From Dichetophora obliterata (Eukaryota; Arthropoda; Insecta; Diptera; Sciomyzidae): a stretch of 64,000 bases of DNA. A program made the translations under genes and the position numbers. Below, piece after piece: positions 51,676 through 63,601 of the stretch. How positions within the stretch are numbered: position 1 is the first letter of the stretch; each line of letters starts with the position of its first letter. Location of the stretch: contig OY986439.1 of the NCBI GenBank assembly GCA_963920525.1, forward strand, positions 67,001 through 131,000. Reading direction: 5' to 3'. A model generated the notes under the pieces. It worked only from the letters and a program-made list of their open reading frames with translations, was not told where the DNA came from and did no database searches.

Positions 51676-53809
51676 GTGCCCTTTTTTGTCAATTTTTATT
51701 TTTTTTATTTATTTTCTAAAATAAAAACTACATATCAGATAAGGACGATTCATGCATTAAAATGAGCACCAGGTCCTCGTCCTTAAGAAGGGATACTCCT
51801 TTGTCCAAATGCCGTTTGCTCTATCTCTTGTAGTTTAGGAGTTGTAGAACACTTTTTGGAGTGAAAGCTGGCCAAAAACATGTGCTTTTTCCGTCATAAC
51901 TCCCAAACCATACATCCTACAAGGACGATTTATACACCAAATTGTTTCTAATACATATATACACAAGACTGCAAATTCGGAAAAAAGTTTTCTGGAATGT
52001 GATTTTTTTTCAAGAATCTTAGTTAAAATTTTTTACATGAATCATAGTTTTTGACGTGGTTTTTTGCGATTTTTTTGATTTTTTAGCCATAACTTCTAAA
52101 CCATACATCATAAAAGGACGATTTATGCATCAAAATGTTCCTTAAGCTACTGCCCACAAGACTGTATCCTTAAAATAATTTTAAAAATTAGATTTCATGT
52201 TAATTTCATGTGCCCTTTTTTGTCAATTTTTATTTTTTTTATTTATTTTCTAAAATAAAAACTACATATCAGATAAGGACGATTCATGCATTAAAATGAG
52301 CACCAGGTCCTCGTCCTTAAGAAGGGATACTCCTTTGTCCAAATGCCGTTTGCTCTATCTCTTGTAGTTAGGAGTTGTAGAACACTTTTTGGAGTGGAAG
52401 CTGGCCAAAAACATGTGCTTTTTCCGTCATAACTCGCAAACCATACATCCTACAAGGACGATTTATACACCAAATTGTTTCTAATACATATATACACAAG
52501 ACTGCAAATTCAGAAAAAAGTTTTCTGGAATGTGATTTTTTTTCAAGAATCTTAGTTAAAATTTTTTACATGAATCATAGTTTTTGACGTGGTTTTTTGC
52601 GATTTTTTTGATTTTTTAGCCATAACTTCTAAACCATACATCATAAAAGGACGATTTATGCATCAAAATGTTCCTTAAGCTACTGCCCACAAGACTGTAT
52701 CCTTAAAATAATTTCAAAAATTAGATTTCATGTTAATTTCATGTGCCCTTTTTTGTCAATTTTTATTTTTTTTATTTATTTTCTAAAATAAAAACTACAT
52801 ATCAGATAAGGACGATTCATGCATTAAAATGAGCACCAGGTCCTCGTCCTTAAGAAGGGATACTCCTTTGTCCAAATGCCGTTTGCTCTATCTCTTGTAG
52901 TTAGGAGTTGTAGAACACTTTTTGGAGTGGAAGCTGGCCAAAAACATGTGCTTTTTCCGTCATAACTCGCAAACCATACATCCTACAAGGACGATTTATA
53001 CACCAAATTGTTTCTAATACATATATACACAAGACTGCATATTCAGAAAAAACTTTTCTGGATTTTGATTTTTTTTCAAGAATCTTAGTTAAAATTTTTT
53101 ACATGAATCATAGTTTTTGACGTGGTTTTTTGCGATTTTTTTGATTTTTTAGCCATAACTTCTAAACCATACATCATAAAAGGACGATTTATGCATCAAA
53201 ATGTTCCTTAAGCTACTGCCCACAAGACTGTATCCTTAAAATAATTTCAAAAATTAGATTTCATGTTAATTTCATGTGCCCTTGTTTGTCAATTTTTATT
53301 TTTTTTTATTTATTTTCTAAAATAAAAACTACATATCAGATAAGGACGATTCATGCATTAAAATGAGCACCAGGTCCTCGTCCTTAAGAAGGGATACTCC
53401 TTTGTCCAAATGCCGTTTGCTCTATCTCTTGTAGTTAGGAGTTGTAGAACACTTTTTGGAGTGGAAGCTGGCCAAAAACATGTGCTTTTTCCGTCATAAC
53501 TCGCAAACCATACATCCTACAAGGACGATTTATACACCAAATTGTTTCTAATACATATATACACAAGACTGCATATTCAGAAAAAAGTTTTCTGGATTTT
53601 GATTTTTTTTCAAGAATCTTAGTTAAAATTTTTTACATGAATCATAGTTTTTGACGTGGTTTTTTGCGATTTTTTTGATTTTTTAGCCATAACTTCTAAA
53701 CCATACATCATAAAAGGACGATTTATGCATCAAAATGTTCCTTAAGCTACTGCCCACAAGACTGTATCCTTAAAATAATTTTAAAAATTAGATTTCATGT
53801 TAATTTCAT
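51676..53809 (+). repeat. Four-monomer motif of the right side, copy 1 (2134 bp)
   Basis: Units 51676 (534 bp, GTTTAGGAG family), 52210 (AAATTCAG, ATTTCAAAAATT), 52743 (AAC centre, ATTTCAAAAATT) and 53276 (534 bp, GTGCCCTTGTTTG, nine-T run near the start). The same lengths and order occur at 57012-59145. Confidence 0.85.
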
Positions 53810-54876
53810 GTGCCCTTTTTTGTCAATTTTTATTTTTTTTATTTATTTTCTAAAATAAAAACTACATATCAGATAAGGACGATTCATGCATTAAAATGAG
53901 CACCAGGTCCTCGTCCTTAAGAAGGGATACTCCTTTGTCCAAATGCCGTTTGCTCTATCTCTTGTAGTTAGGAGTTGTAGAACACTTTTTGGAGTGGAAG
54001 CTGGCCAAAAACATGTGCTTTTTCCGTCATAACTCGCAAACCATACATCCTACAAGGACGATTTATACACCAAATTGTTTCTAATACATATATACACAAG
54101 ACTGCATATTCAGAAAAAACTTTTCTGGATTTTGATTTTTTTTCAAGAATCTTAGTTAAAATTTTTTACATGAATCATAGTTTTTGACGTGGTTTTTTGC
54201 GATTTTTTTGATTTTTTAGCCATAACTTCTAAACCATACATCATAAAAGGACGAGTTATGCATCAAAATGTTCCTTAAGCTACTGCCCACAAGACTGTAT
54301 CCTTAAAATAATTTCAAAAATTAGATTTCATGTTAATTTCATGTGCCCTTTTTTGTCAATTTTTATTTTTTTTTATTTATTTTCTAAAATAAAAACTACA
54401 TATCAGATAAGGACGATTCATGCATTAAAATGAGCACCAGGTCCTCGTCCTTAAGAAGGGATACTCCTTTGTCCAAATGCCGTTTGCTCTATCTCTTGTA
54501 GTTAGGAGTTGTAGAACACTTTTTGGAGTGGAAGCTGGCCAAAAACATGTGCTTTTTCCGTCATAACTCGCAAACCATACATCCTACAAGGACGATTTAT
54601 ACACCAAATTGTTTCTAATACATATATACACAAGACTGCATATTCAGAAAAAAGTTTTCTGGATTTTGATTTTTTTTCAAGAATCTTAGTTAAAATTTTT
54701 TACATGAATCATAGTTTTTGACGTGGTTTTTTGCGATTTTTTTGATTTTTTAGCCATAACTTCTAAACCATACATCATAAAAGGACGATTTATGCATCAA
54801 AATGTTCCTTAAGCTACTGCCCACAAGACTGTATCCTTAAAATAATTTTAAAAATTAGATTTCATGTTAATTTCAT
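53810..54876 (+). repeat. Dimer duplication, copy 1 (1067 bp)
   Basis: Unit 53810 (AAC centre, GGACGAGTTATGC, ATTTCAAAAATT) and unit 54343 (534 bp, nine-T run). The pair repeats directly at 54877-55943. The GGACGAGTTATG change in core 3 occurs only in these two copies. Confidence 0.9.
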
Positions 54877-55943
54877 GTGCCCTTTTTTGTCAATTTTTAT
54901 TTTTTTTATTTATTTTCTAAAATAAAAACTACATATCAGATAAGGACGATTCATGCATTAAAATGAGCACCAGGTCCTCGTCCTTAAGAAGGGATACTCC
55001 TTTGTCCAAATGCCGTTTGCTCTATCTCTTGTAGTTAGGAGTTGTAGAACACTTTTTGGAGTGGAAGCTGGCCAAAAACATGTGCTTTTTCCGTCATAAC
55101 TCGCAAACCATACATCCTACAAGGACGATTTATACACCAAATTGTTTCTAATACATATATACACAAGACTGCATATTCAGAAAAAACTTTTCTGGATTTT
55201 GATTTTTTTTCAAGAATCTTAGTTAAAATTTTTTACATGAATCATAGTTTTTGACGTGGTTTTTTGCGATTTTTTTGATTTTTTAGCCATAACTTCTAAA
55301 CCATACATCATAAAAGGACGAGTTATGCATCAAAATGTTCCTTAAGCTACTGCCCACAAGACTGTATCCTTAAAATAATTTCAAAAATTAGATTTCATGT
55401 TAATTTCATGTGCCCTTTTTTGTCAATTTTTATTTTTTTTTATTTATTTTCTAAAATAAAAACTACATATCAGATAAGAACGATTCATGCATTAAAATGA
55501 GCACCAGGTCCTCGTCCTTAAGAAGGGATACTCCTTTGTCCAAATGCCGTTTGCTCTATCTCTTGTAGTTAGGAGTTGTAGAACACTTTTTGGAGTGGAA
55601 GCTGGCCAAAAACATGTGCTTTTTCCGTCATAACTCGCAAACCATACATCCTACAAGGACGATTTATACACCAAATTGTTTCTAATACATATATACACAA
55701 GACTGCATATTCAGAAAAAAGTTTTCTGGATTTTGATTTTTTTTCAAGAATCTTAGTTAAAATTTTTTACATGAATCATAGTTTTTGACGTGGTTTTTTG
55801 CGATTTTTTTGATTTTTTAGCCATAACTTCTAAACCATACATCATAAAAGGACGATTTATGCATCAAAATGTTCCTTAAGCTACTGCCCACAAGACTGTA
55901 TCCTTAAAATAATTTTAAAAATTAGATTTCATGTTAATTTCAT
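54877..55943 (+). repeat. Dimer duplication, copy 2 (1067 bp)
   Basis: Units 54877 and 55410 match the previous pair. The only difference found is GATAAGAACGATT in the second unit, which alters core 1 (usually GATAAGGACGATT). Confidence 0.9.
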
Positions 55944-57545
55944 GTGCCCTTTTTTGTCAATTTTTATTTTTTTTATTTATTTTCTAAAATAAAAACTACA
56001 TATCAGATAAGGACGATTCATGCATTAAAATGAGCACCAGGTCCTCGTCCTTAAGAAGGGATACTCCTTTGTCCAAATGCCGTTTGCTCTATCTCTTGTA
56101 GTTTAGGAGTTGTGGAACACTTTTTGGAGTGAAAGCTGGCCAAAAACATGTGCTTTTTCCGTCATAACTCCCAAACCATACATCCTACAAGGACGATTTA
56201 TACACCAAATTGTTTCTAATACATATATACACAAGACTGCAAATTCGGAAAAAAGTTTTCTGGAATGTGATTTTTTTTCAAGAATCTTAGTTAAAATTTT
56301 TTACATGAATCATAGTTTTTGACGTGGTTTTTTGCGATTTTTTTGATTTTTTAGCCATAACTTCTAAACCATACATCATAAAAGGACGATTTATGCATCA
56401 AAATGTTCCTTAAGCTACTGCCCACAAGACTGTATCCTTAAAATAATTTTAAAAATTAGATTTCATGTTAATTTCATGTGCCCTTTTTTGTCAATTTTTA
56501 TTTTTTTTATTTATTTTCTAAAATAAAAACTACATATCAGATAAGGACGATTCATGCATTAAAATGAGCACCAGGTCCTCGTCCTTAAGAAGGGATACTC
56601 CTTTGTCCAAATGCCGTTTGCTCTATCTCTTGTAGTTTAGGAGTTGTAGAACACTTTTTGGAGTGAAAGCTGGCCAAAAACATGTGCTTTTTCCGTCATA
56701 ACTCCCAAACCATACATCCTACAAGGACGATTTATACACCAAATTGTTTCTAATACATATATACACAAGACTGCAAATTCGGAAAAAAGTTTTCTGGAAT
56801 GTGATTTTTTTTCAAGAATCTTAGTTAAAATTTTTTACATGAATCATAGTTTTTGACGTGGTTTTTTGCGATTTTTTTGATTTTTTAGCCATAACTTCTA
56901 AACCATACATCATAAAAGGACGATTTATGCATCAAAATGTTCCTTAAGCTACTGCCCACAAGACTGTATCCTTAAAATAATTTTAAAAATTAGATTTCAT
57001 GTTAATTTCATGTGCCCTTTTTTGTCAATTTTTATTTTTTTTATTTATTTTCTAAAATAAAAACTACATATCAGATAAGGACGATTCATGCATTAAAATG
57101 AGCACCAGGTCCTCGTCCTTAAGAAGGGATACTCCTTTGTCCAAATGCCGTTTGCTCTATCTCTTGTAGTTTAGGAGTTGTAGAACACTTTTTGGAGTGA
57201 AAGCTGGCCAAAAACATGTGCTTTTTCCGTCATAACTCCCAAACCATACATCCTACAAGGACGATTTATACACCAAATTGTTTCTAATACATATATACAC
57301 AAGACTGCAAATTCGGAAAAAAGTTTTCTGGAATGTGATTTTTTTTCAAGAATCTTAGTTAAAATTTTTTACATGAATCATAGTTTTTGACGTGGTTTTT
57401 TGCGATTTTTTTGATTTTTTAGCCATAACTTCTAAACCATACATCATAAAAGGACGATTTATGCATCAAAATGTTCCTTAAGCTACTGCCCACAAGACTG
57501 TATCCTTAAAATAATTTTAAAAATTAGATTTCATGTTAATTTCAT
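55944..57545 (+). repeat. Tripled 534-bp GTTTAGGAG monomer
   Basis: Three consecutive 534-bp units (55944, 56478, 57012) carry GTTTAGGAG, GAGTGAAAG, CTCCCAAACC, AAATTCGG and GGAATGTG. The only difference found is TTGTGGAAC in the first versus TTGTAGAAC in the others. Elsewhere this family occurs as single units at 47945, 49011 and 51676, so this is local amplification. The third unit also begins the four-monomer motif at 57012. Confidence 0.9.
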
Positions 57546-59145
57546 GTGCCCTTTTTTGTCAATTTTTATTTTTTTTATTTATTTTCTAAAATAAAAACTA
57601 CATATCAGATAAGGACGATTCATGCATTAAAATGAGCACCAGGTCCTCGTCCTTAAGAAGGGATACTCCTTTGTCCAAATGCCGTTTGCTCTATCTCTTG
57701 TAGTTAGGAGTTGTAGAACACTTTTTGGAGTGGAAGCTGGCCAAAAACATGTGCTTTTTCCGTCATAACTCGCAAACCATACATCCTACAAGGACGATTT
57801 ATACACCAAATTGTTTCTAATACATATATACACAAGACTGCAAATTCAGAAAAAAGTTTTCTGGAATGTGATTTTTTTTCAAGAATCTTAGTTAAAATTT
57901 TTTACATGAATCATAGTTTTTGACGTGGTTTTTTGCGATTTTTTTGATTTTTTAGCCATAACTTCTAAACCATACATCATAAAAGGACGATTTATGCATC
58001 AAAATGTTCCTTAAGCTACTGCCCACAAGACTGTATCCTTAAAATAATTTCAAAAATTAGATTTCATGTTAATTTCATGTGCCCTTTTTTGTCAATTTTT
58101 ATTTTTTTTATTTATTTTCTAAAATAAAAACTACATATCAGATAAGGACGATTCATGCATTAAAATGAGCACCAGGTCCTCGTCCTTAAGAAGGGATACT
58201 CCTTTGTCCAAATGCCGTTTGCTCTATCTCTTGTAGTTAGGAGTTGTAGAACACTTTTTGGAGTGGAAGCTGGCCAAAAACATGTGCTTTTTCCGTCATA
58301 ACTCGCAAACCATACATCCTACAAGGACGATTTATACACCAAATTGTTTCTAATACATATATACACAAGACTGCATATTCAGAAAAAACTTTTCTGGATT
58401 TTGATTTTTTTTCAAGAATCTTAGTTAAAATTTTTTACATGAATCATAGTTTTTGACGTGGTTTTTTGCGATTTTTTTGATTTTTTAGCCATAACTTCTA
58501 AACCATACATCATAAAAGGACGATTTATGCATCAAAATGTTCCTTAAGCTACTGCCCACAAGACTGTATCCTTAAAATAATTTCAAAAATTAGATTTCAT
58601 GTTAATTTCATGTGCCCTTTTTTGTCAATTTTTATTTTTTTTTATTTATTTTCTAAAATAAAAACTACATATCAGATAAGGACGATTCATGCATTAAAAT
58701 GAGCACCAGGTCCTCGTCCTTAAGAAGGGATACTCCTTTGTCCAAATGCCGTTTGCTCTATCTCTTGTAGTTAGGAGTTGTAGAACACTTTTTGGAGTGG
58801 AAGCTGGCCAAAAACATGTGCTTTTTCCGTCATAACTCGCAAACCATACATCCTACAAGGACGATTTATACACCAAATTGTTTCTAATACATATATACAC
58901 AAGACTGCAAATTCAGAAAAAAGTTTTCTGGAATGTGATTTTTTTTCAAGAATCTTAGTTAAAATTTTTTACATGAATCATAGTTTTTGACGTGGTTTTT
59001 TGCGATTTTTTTGATTTTTTAGCCATAACTTCTAAACCATACATCATAAAAGGACGATTTATGCATCAAAATGTTCCTTAAGCTACTGCCCACAAGACTG
59101 TATCCTTAAAATAATTTTAAAAATTAGATTTCATGTTAATTTCAT
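57012..59145 (+). repeat. Four-monomer motif of the right side, copy 2 (2134 bp)
   Basis: Units 57012 (534 bp, GTTTAGGAG), 57546 (AAATTCAG, ATTTCAAAAATT), 58079 (AAC centre, ATTTCAAAAATT) and 58612 (534 bp, nine-T run). It matches 51676-53809 in order and unit lengths. The fourth unit differs in the 296-335 segment (AAATTCAG with GGAATGTG here, CATATTCAG with GGATTTTG at 53276), as expected of a short conversion tract. Confidence 0.85.
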
Positions 59146-59575
59146 GTGCCCTTTTTTGTCAATTTTTATTTTTTTTATTTATTTTCTAAAATAAAAACTA
59201 CATAGAGTTGTAGAACACTTTTTGGAGTGGAAGCTGGCCAAAAACATGTGCTTTTTCCGTCATAACTCGCAAACCATACATCCTACAAGGACGATTTATA
59301 CACCAAATTGTTTCTAATACATATATACACAAGACTGCATATTCAGAAAAAAGTTTTCTGCATTTTGATTTTTTTTCAAGAATCTTAGTTAAAATTTTTT
59401 ACATGAATCATAGTTTTTGACGTGGTTTTTTGCGATTTTTTTGATTTTTTAGCCATAACTTCTAAACCATACATCATAAAAGGACGATTTATGCATCAAA
59501 ATGTTCCTTAAGCTACTGCCCACAAGACTGTATCCTTAAAATAATTTTAAAAATTAGATTTCATGTTAATTTCAT
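59146..59575 (+). repeat. 430-bp monomer with a 103-bp deletion
   Basis: At 59204/59205 AACTACATA joins GAGTTGTAG, removing monomer positions 60-162. That includes core 1 (AAGGACGATT) and most of the GC-richer block. I see no shared bases at the joint. The unit also has CTGCATTTTG instead of CTGGATTTTG. Confidence 0.93.
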
Positions 59576-61174
59576 GTGCCCTTTTTTGTCAATTTTTATT
59601 TTTTTTATTTATTTTCTAAAATAAAAACTACATATCAGATAAGGACGATTCATGCATTAAAATGAGCACCAGGTCCTCGTCCTTAAGAAGGGATACTCCT
59701 TTGTCCAAATGCCGTTTGCTCTATCTCTTGTAGTTAGGAGTTGTAGAACACTTTTTGGAGTGGAAGCTGGCCAAAAACATGTGCTTTTTCCGTCATAACT
59801 CGCAAACCATACATCCTACAAGGACGATTTATACACCAAATTGTTTCTAATACATATATACACAAGACTGCATATTCAGAAAAAAGTTTTCTGGATTTTG
59901 ATTTTTTTTCAAGAATCTTAGTTAAAATTTTTTACATGAATCATAGTTTTTGACGTGGTTTTTTGCGATTTTTTTGATTTTTTAGCCATAACTTCTAAAC
60001 CATACATCATAAAAGGACGATTTATGCATCAAAATGTTCCTTAAGCTACTGCCCACAAGACTGTATCCTTAAAATAATTTTAAAAATTAGATTTCATGTT
60101 AATTTCATGTGCCCTTTTTTGTCAATTTTTATTTTTTTTATTTATTTTCTAAAATAAAAACTACATATCAGATAAGGACGATTCATGCATTAAAATGAGC
60201 ACCAGGTCCTCGTCCTTAAGAAGGGATACTCCTTTGTCCAAATGCCGTTTGCTCTATCTCTTGTAGTTAGGAGTTGTAGAACACTTTTTGGAGTGGAAGC
60301 TGGCCAAAAACATGTGCTTTTTCCGTCATAACTCGCAAACCATACATCCTACAAGGACGATTTATACACCAAATTGTTTCTAATACATATATACACAAGA
60401 CTGCATATTCAGAAAAAACTTTTCTGGATTTTGATTTTTTTTCAAGAATCTTAGTTAAAATTTTTTACATGAATCATAGTTTTTGACGTGGTTTTTTGCG
60501 ATTTTTTTGATTTTTTAGCCATAACTTCTAAACCATACATCATAAAAAGACGATTTATGCATCAAAATGTTCCTTAAGCTACTGCCCACAAGACTGTATC
60601 CTTAAAATAATTTTAAAAAATTAGATTTCATGTTAATTTCATGTGCCCTTTTTTGTCAATTTTTATTTTTTTTATTTATTTTCTAAAATAAAAACTACAT
60701 ATCAGATAAGGACGATTCATGCATTAAAATGAGCACCAGGTCCTCGTCCTTAAGAAGGGATACTCCTTTGTCCAAATGCCGTTTGCTCTATCTCTTGTAG
60801 TTAGGAGTTGTAGAACACTTTTTGGAGTGGAAGCTGGCCAAAAACATGTGCTTTTTCCGTCATAACTCGCAAACCATACATCCTACAAGGAAGATTTATA
60901 CACCAAATTGTTTCTAATACATATATACACAAGACTGCATATTCAGAAAAAGTTTTCTGGATTTTGATTTTTTTTCAAGAATCTTAGTTAAAATTTTTTA
61001 CATGAATCATAGTTTTTGACGTGGTTTTTTGCGATTTTTTTGATTTTTTAGCCATAACTTCTAAACCATACATCATAAAAGGACGATTTATGCATCAAAA
61101 TGTTCCTTAAGCTACTGCCCACAAGACTGTATCCTTAAAATAATTTCAAAAATTAGATTTCATGTTAATTTCAT
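59576..61174 (+). repeat. Three ordinary monomers
   Basis: The units start at 59576 (canonical), 60109 (534 bp, AAC centre, AAAAAGACGATT in core 3, six-A run before TTAG) and 60643 (532 bp, ACAAGGAAGATTTA in core 2, one A fewer in CAGAAAAAGTTTT, ATTTCAAAAATT). Confidence 0.92.
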
Positions 61175-62003
61175 GTGCCCTTTTTTGTCAATTTTTATTT
61201 TTTTTATTTATTTTCTAAAATAAAAACTACATATCAGATAAGGACGATTCATGCATTAAAATGAGCACCAGGTCCTCGTCCTTAAGAAGGGATACTCCTT
61301 TGTCCAAATGCCGTTTGCTCTATCTCTTGTAGTTAGGAGTTGTAGAACACTTTTTGGAGTGGAAGCTGGCCAAAAACATGTGCTTTTTCCGTCATAACTC
61401 GCAAACCATACATCCTACAAGGAAGATTTATACACCAAATTGTTTCTAATACATATATACACAAGACTGCATATTCAGAAAAAAGTTTTCTGGATTTTGA
61501 TTTTTTTTCAAGAATCTTAGTTAAAATTTTTTACATGAATCATAGTTTTTGACGTGGTTTTTTGCGATTTTTTTGATTTAAGAAGGGATACTCCTTTGTC
61601 CAAATGCCGTTTGCTCTATCTCTTGTAGTTAGGAGTTGTAGAACACTTTTTGGAGTGGAAGCTGGCCAAAAACATGTGCTTTTTCCGTCATAACTCGCAA
61701 ACCATACATCCTACAAGGAAGATTTATACACCAAATTGTTTCTAATACATATATACACAAGACTGCATATTCAGAAAAAAGTTTTCTGGATTTTGATTTT
61801 TTTTCAAGAATCTTAGTTAAAATTTTTTACATGAATCATAGTTTTTGACGTGGTTTTTTGCGATTTTTTTGATTTTTTAGCCATAACTTCTAAACCATAC
61901 ATCATAAAAGGACGATTTATGCATCAAAATGTTCCTTAAGCTACTGCCCACAAGACTGTATCCTTAAAATAATTTTAAAAATTAGATTTCATGTTAATTT
62001 CAT
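61175..62003 (+). repeat. Two monomers fused by a 237-bp deletion
   Basis: The first unit stops in its third T-tract (GATTT, monomer position about 405). It resumes at AAGAAGGGATAC (position about 110) of the next unit, with the joint at about 61577-61580. TT is shared at the joint. Lost are core 3, the AT-rich tail, the unit boundary and core 1. Both halves carry the GGAAGATTTA form of core 2, like the unit before. Confidence 0.92.
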
Positions 62004-63601
62004 GTGCCCTTTTTTGTCAATTTTTATTTTTTTTTTTTTTTTTTTAAATAAAAACTACATATCAGATAAGGACGATTCATGCATTAAAATGAGCACCAGG
62101 TCCTCGTCCTTAAGAAGGGATACTCCTTTGTCCAAATGCCGTTTGCTCTATCTCTTGTAGTTAGGAGTTGTAGAACACTTTTTGGAGTGGAAGCTGGCCA
62201 AAAACATGTGCTTTTTCCGTCATAACTCGCAAACCATACATCCTACAAGGACGATTTATACACCAAATTGTTTCTAATACATATATACACAAGACTGCAT
62301 ATTCAGAAAAAAGTTTTCTGGATTTTGATTTTTTTTCAAGAATCTTAGTTAAAATTTTTTACATGAATCATAGTTTTTGACGTGGTTTTTTGCGATTTTT
62401 TTTATTTTTTAGCCATAACTTCTAAACCATACATCATAAAAGGACGATTTATGCATCAAAATGTTCCTTAAGCTACTGCCCACAAGACTGTATCCTTAAA
62501 ATAATTTTAAAAATTAGATTTCATGTTAATTTCATGTGCCCTTTTTTGTCAATTTTTATTTTTTTTATTTATTTTCTAAAATAAAAACTACATATCAGAT
62601 AAGGACGATTCATGCATTAAAATGAGCACCAGGTCCTCGTCCTTAAGAAGGGATACTCCTTTGTCCAAATGCCGTTTGCTCTATCTCTTGTAGTTAGGAG
62701 TTGTAGAACACTTTTTGGAGTGGAAGCTGGCCAAAAACATGTGCTTTTTCCGTCATAACTCGCAAACCATACATCCTACAAGGACGATTTATACACCAAA
62801 TTGTTTCTAATACATATATACACAAGACTGCATATTCAGAAAAAACTTTTCTGGATTTTGATTTTTTTTCAAGAATCTTAGTTAAAATTTTTTACATGAA
62901 TCATAGTTTTTGACGTGGTTTTTTGCGATTTTTTTGATTTTTTAGCCATAACTTCTAAACCATACATCATAAAAGGACGATTTATGCATCAAAATGTTCC
63001 TTAAGCTACTGCCCATAAGACTGTATCCTTAAAATAATTTTAAAAATTAGATTTCATGTTAATTTCATGTGCCCTTTTTTGTCAATTTTTATTTTTTTTA
63101 TTTATTTTCTAAAATAAAAACTACATATCAGATAAGGACGATTCATGCATTAAAATGAGCACCAGGTCCTCGTCCTTAAGAAGGGATACTCCTTTGTCCA
63201 AATGCCGTTTGCTCTATCTCTTGTAGTTAGGAGTTGTAGAACACTTTTTGGAGTGGAAGCTGGCCAAAAACATGTGCTTTTTCCGTCATAACTCGCAAAC
63301 CATACATCCTACAAGGACGATTTATACACCAAATTGTTTCTAATACATATATACACAAGACTGCATATTCAGAAAAAAGTTTTCTGGATTTTGATTTTTT
63401 TTCAAGAATCTTAGTTAAAATTTTTTACATGAATCATAGTTTTTGACGTGGTTTTTTGCGATTTTTTTGATTTTTTAGCCATAACTTCTAAACCATACAT
63501 CATAAAAGGACGATTTATGCATCAAAATGTTCCTTAAGCTACTGCCCACAAGACTGTATCCTTAAAATAATTTTAAAAATTAGATTTCATGTTAATTTCA
63601 T
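62004..63601 (+). repeat. Three monomers, the first with a long T run
   Basis: The units start at 62004 (532 bp, TA form of the T-tracts), 62536 (AAC centre, CTGCCCATAAG as in the D units near 39 and 41 kb) and 63069 (canonical). Confidence 0.93.
62027..62045 (+). repeat. 19-base T homopolymer
   Basis: In other units this stretch is T8-A-T3-A-T4-CT before AAAATAAAAAC. Here it is 19 uninterrupted Ts before AAATAAAAAC. The two As and the C have become T and one A is lost. It is the longest homopolymer noticed in the window and may reflect slippage or a base-calling or assembly error. Confidence 0.9.

Noticed and set aside
56110..56322. 70-codon plus-strand open frame
   Set aside because: It starts at TTG and exists only because TTGTAGAAC became TTGTGGAAC in one of three sister units, removing a stop. 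The two near-identical neighbours are closed, so it is not a gene.
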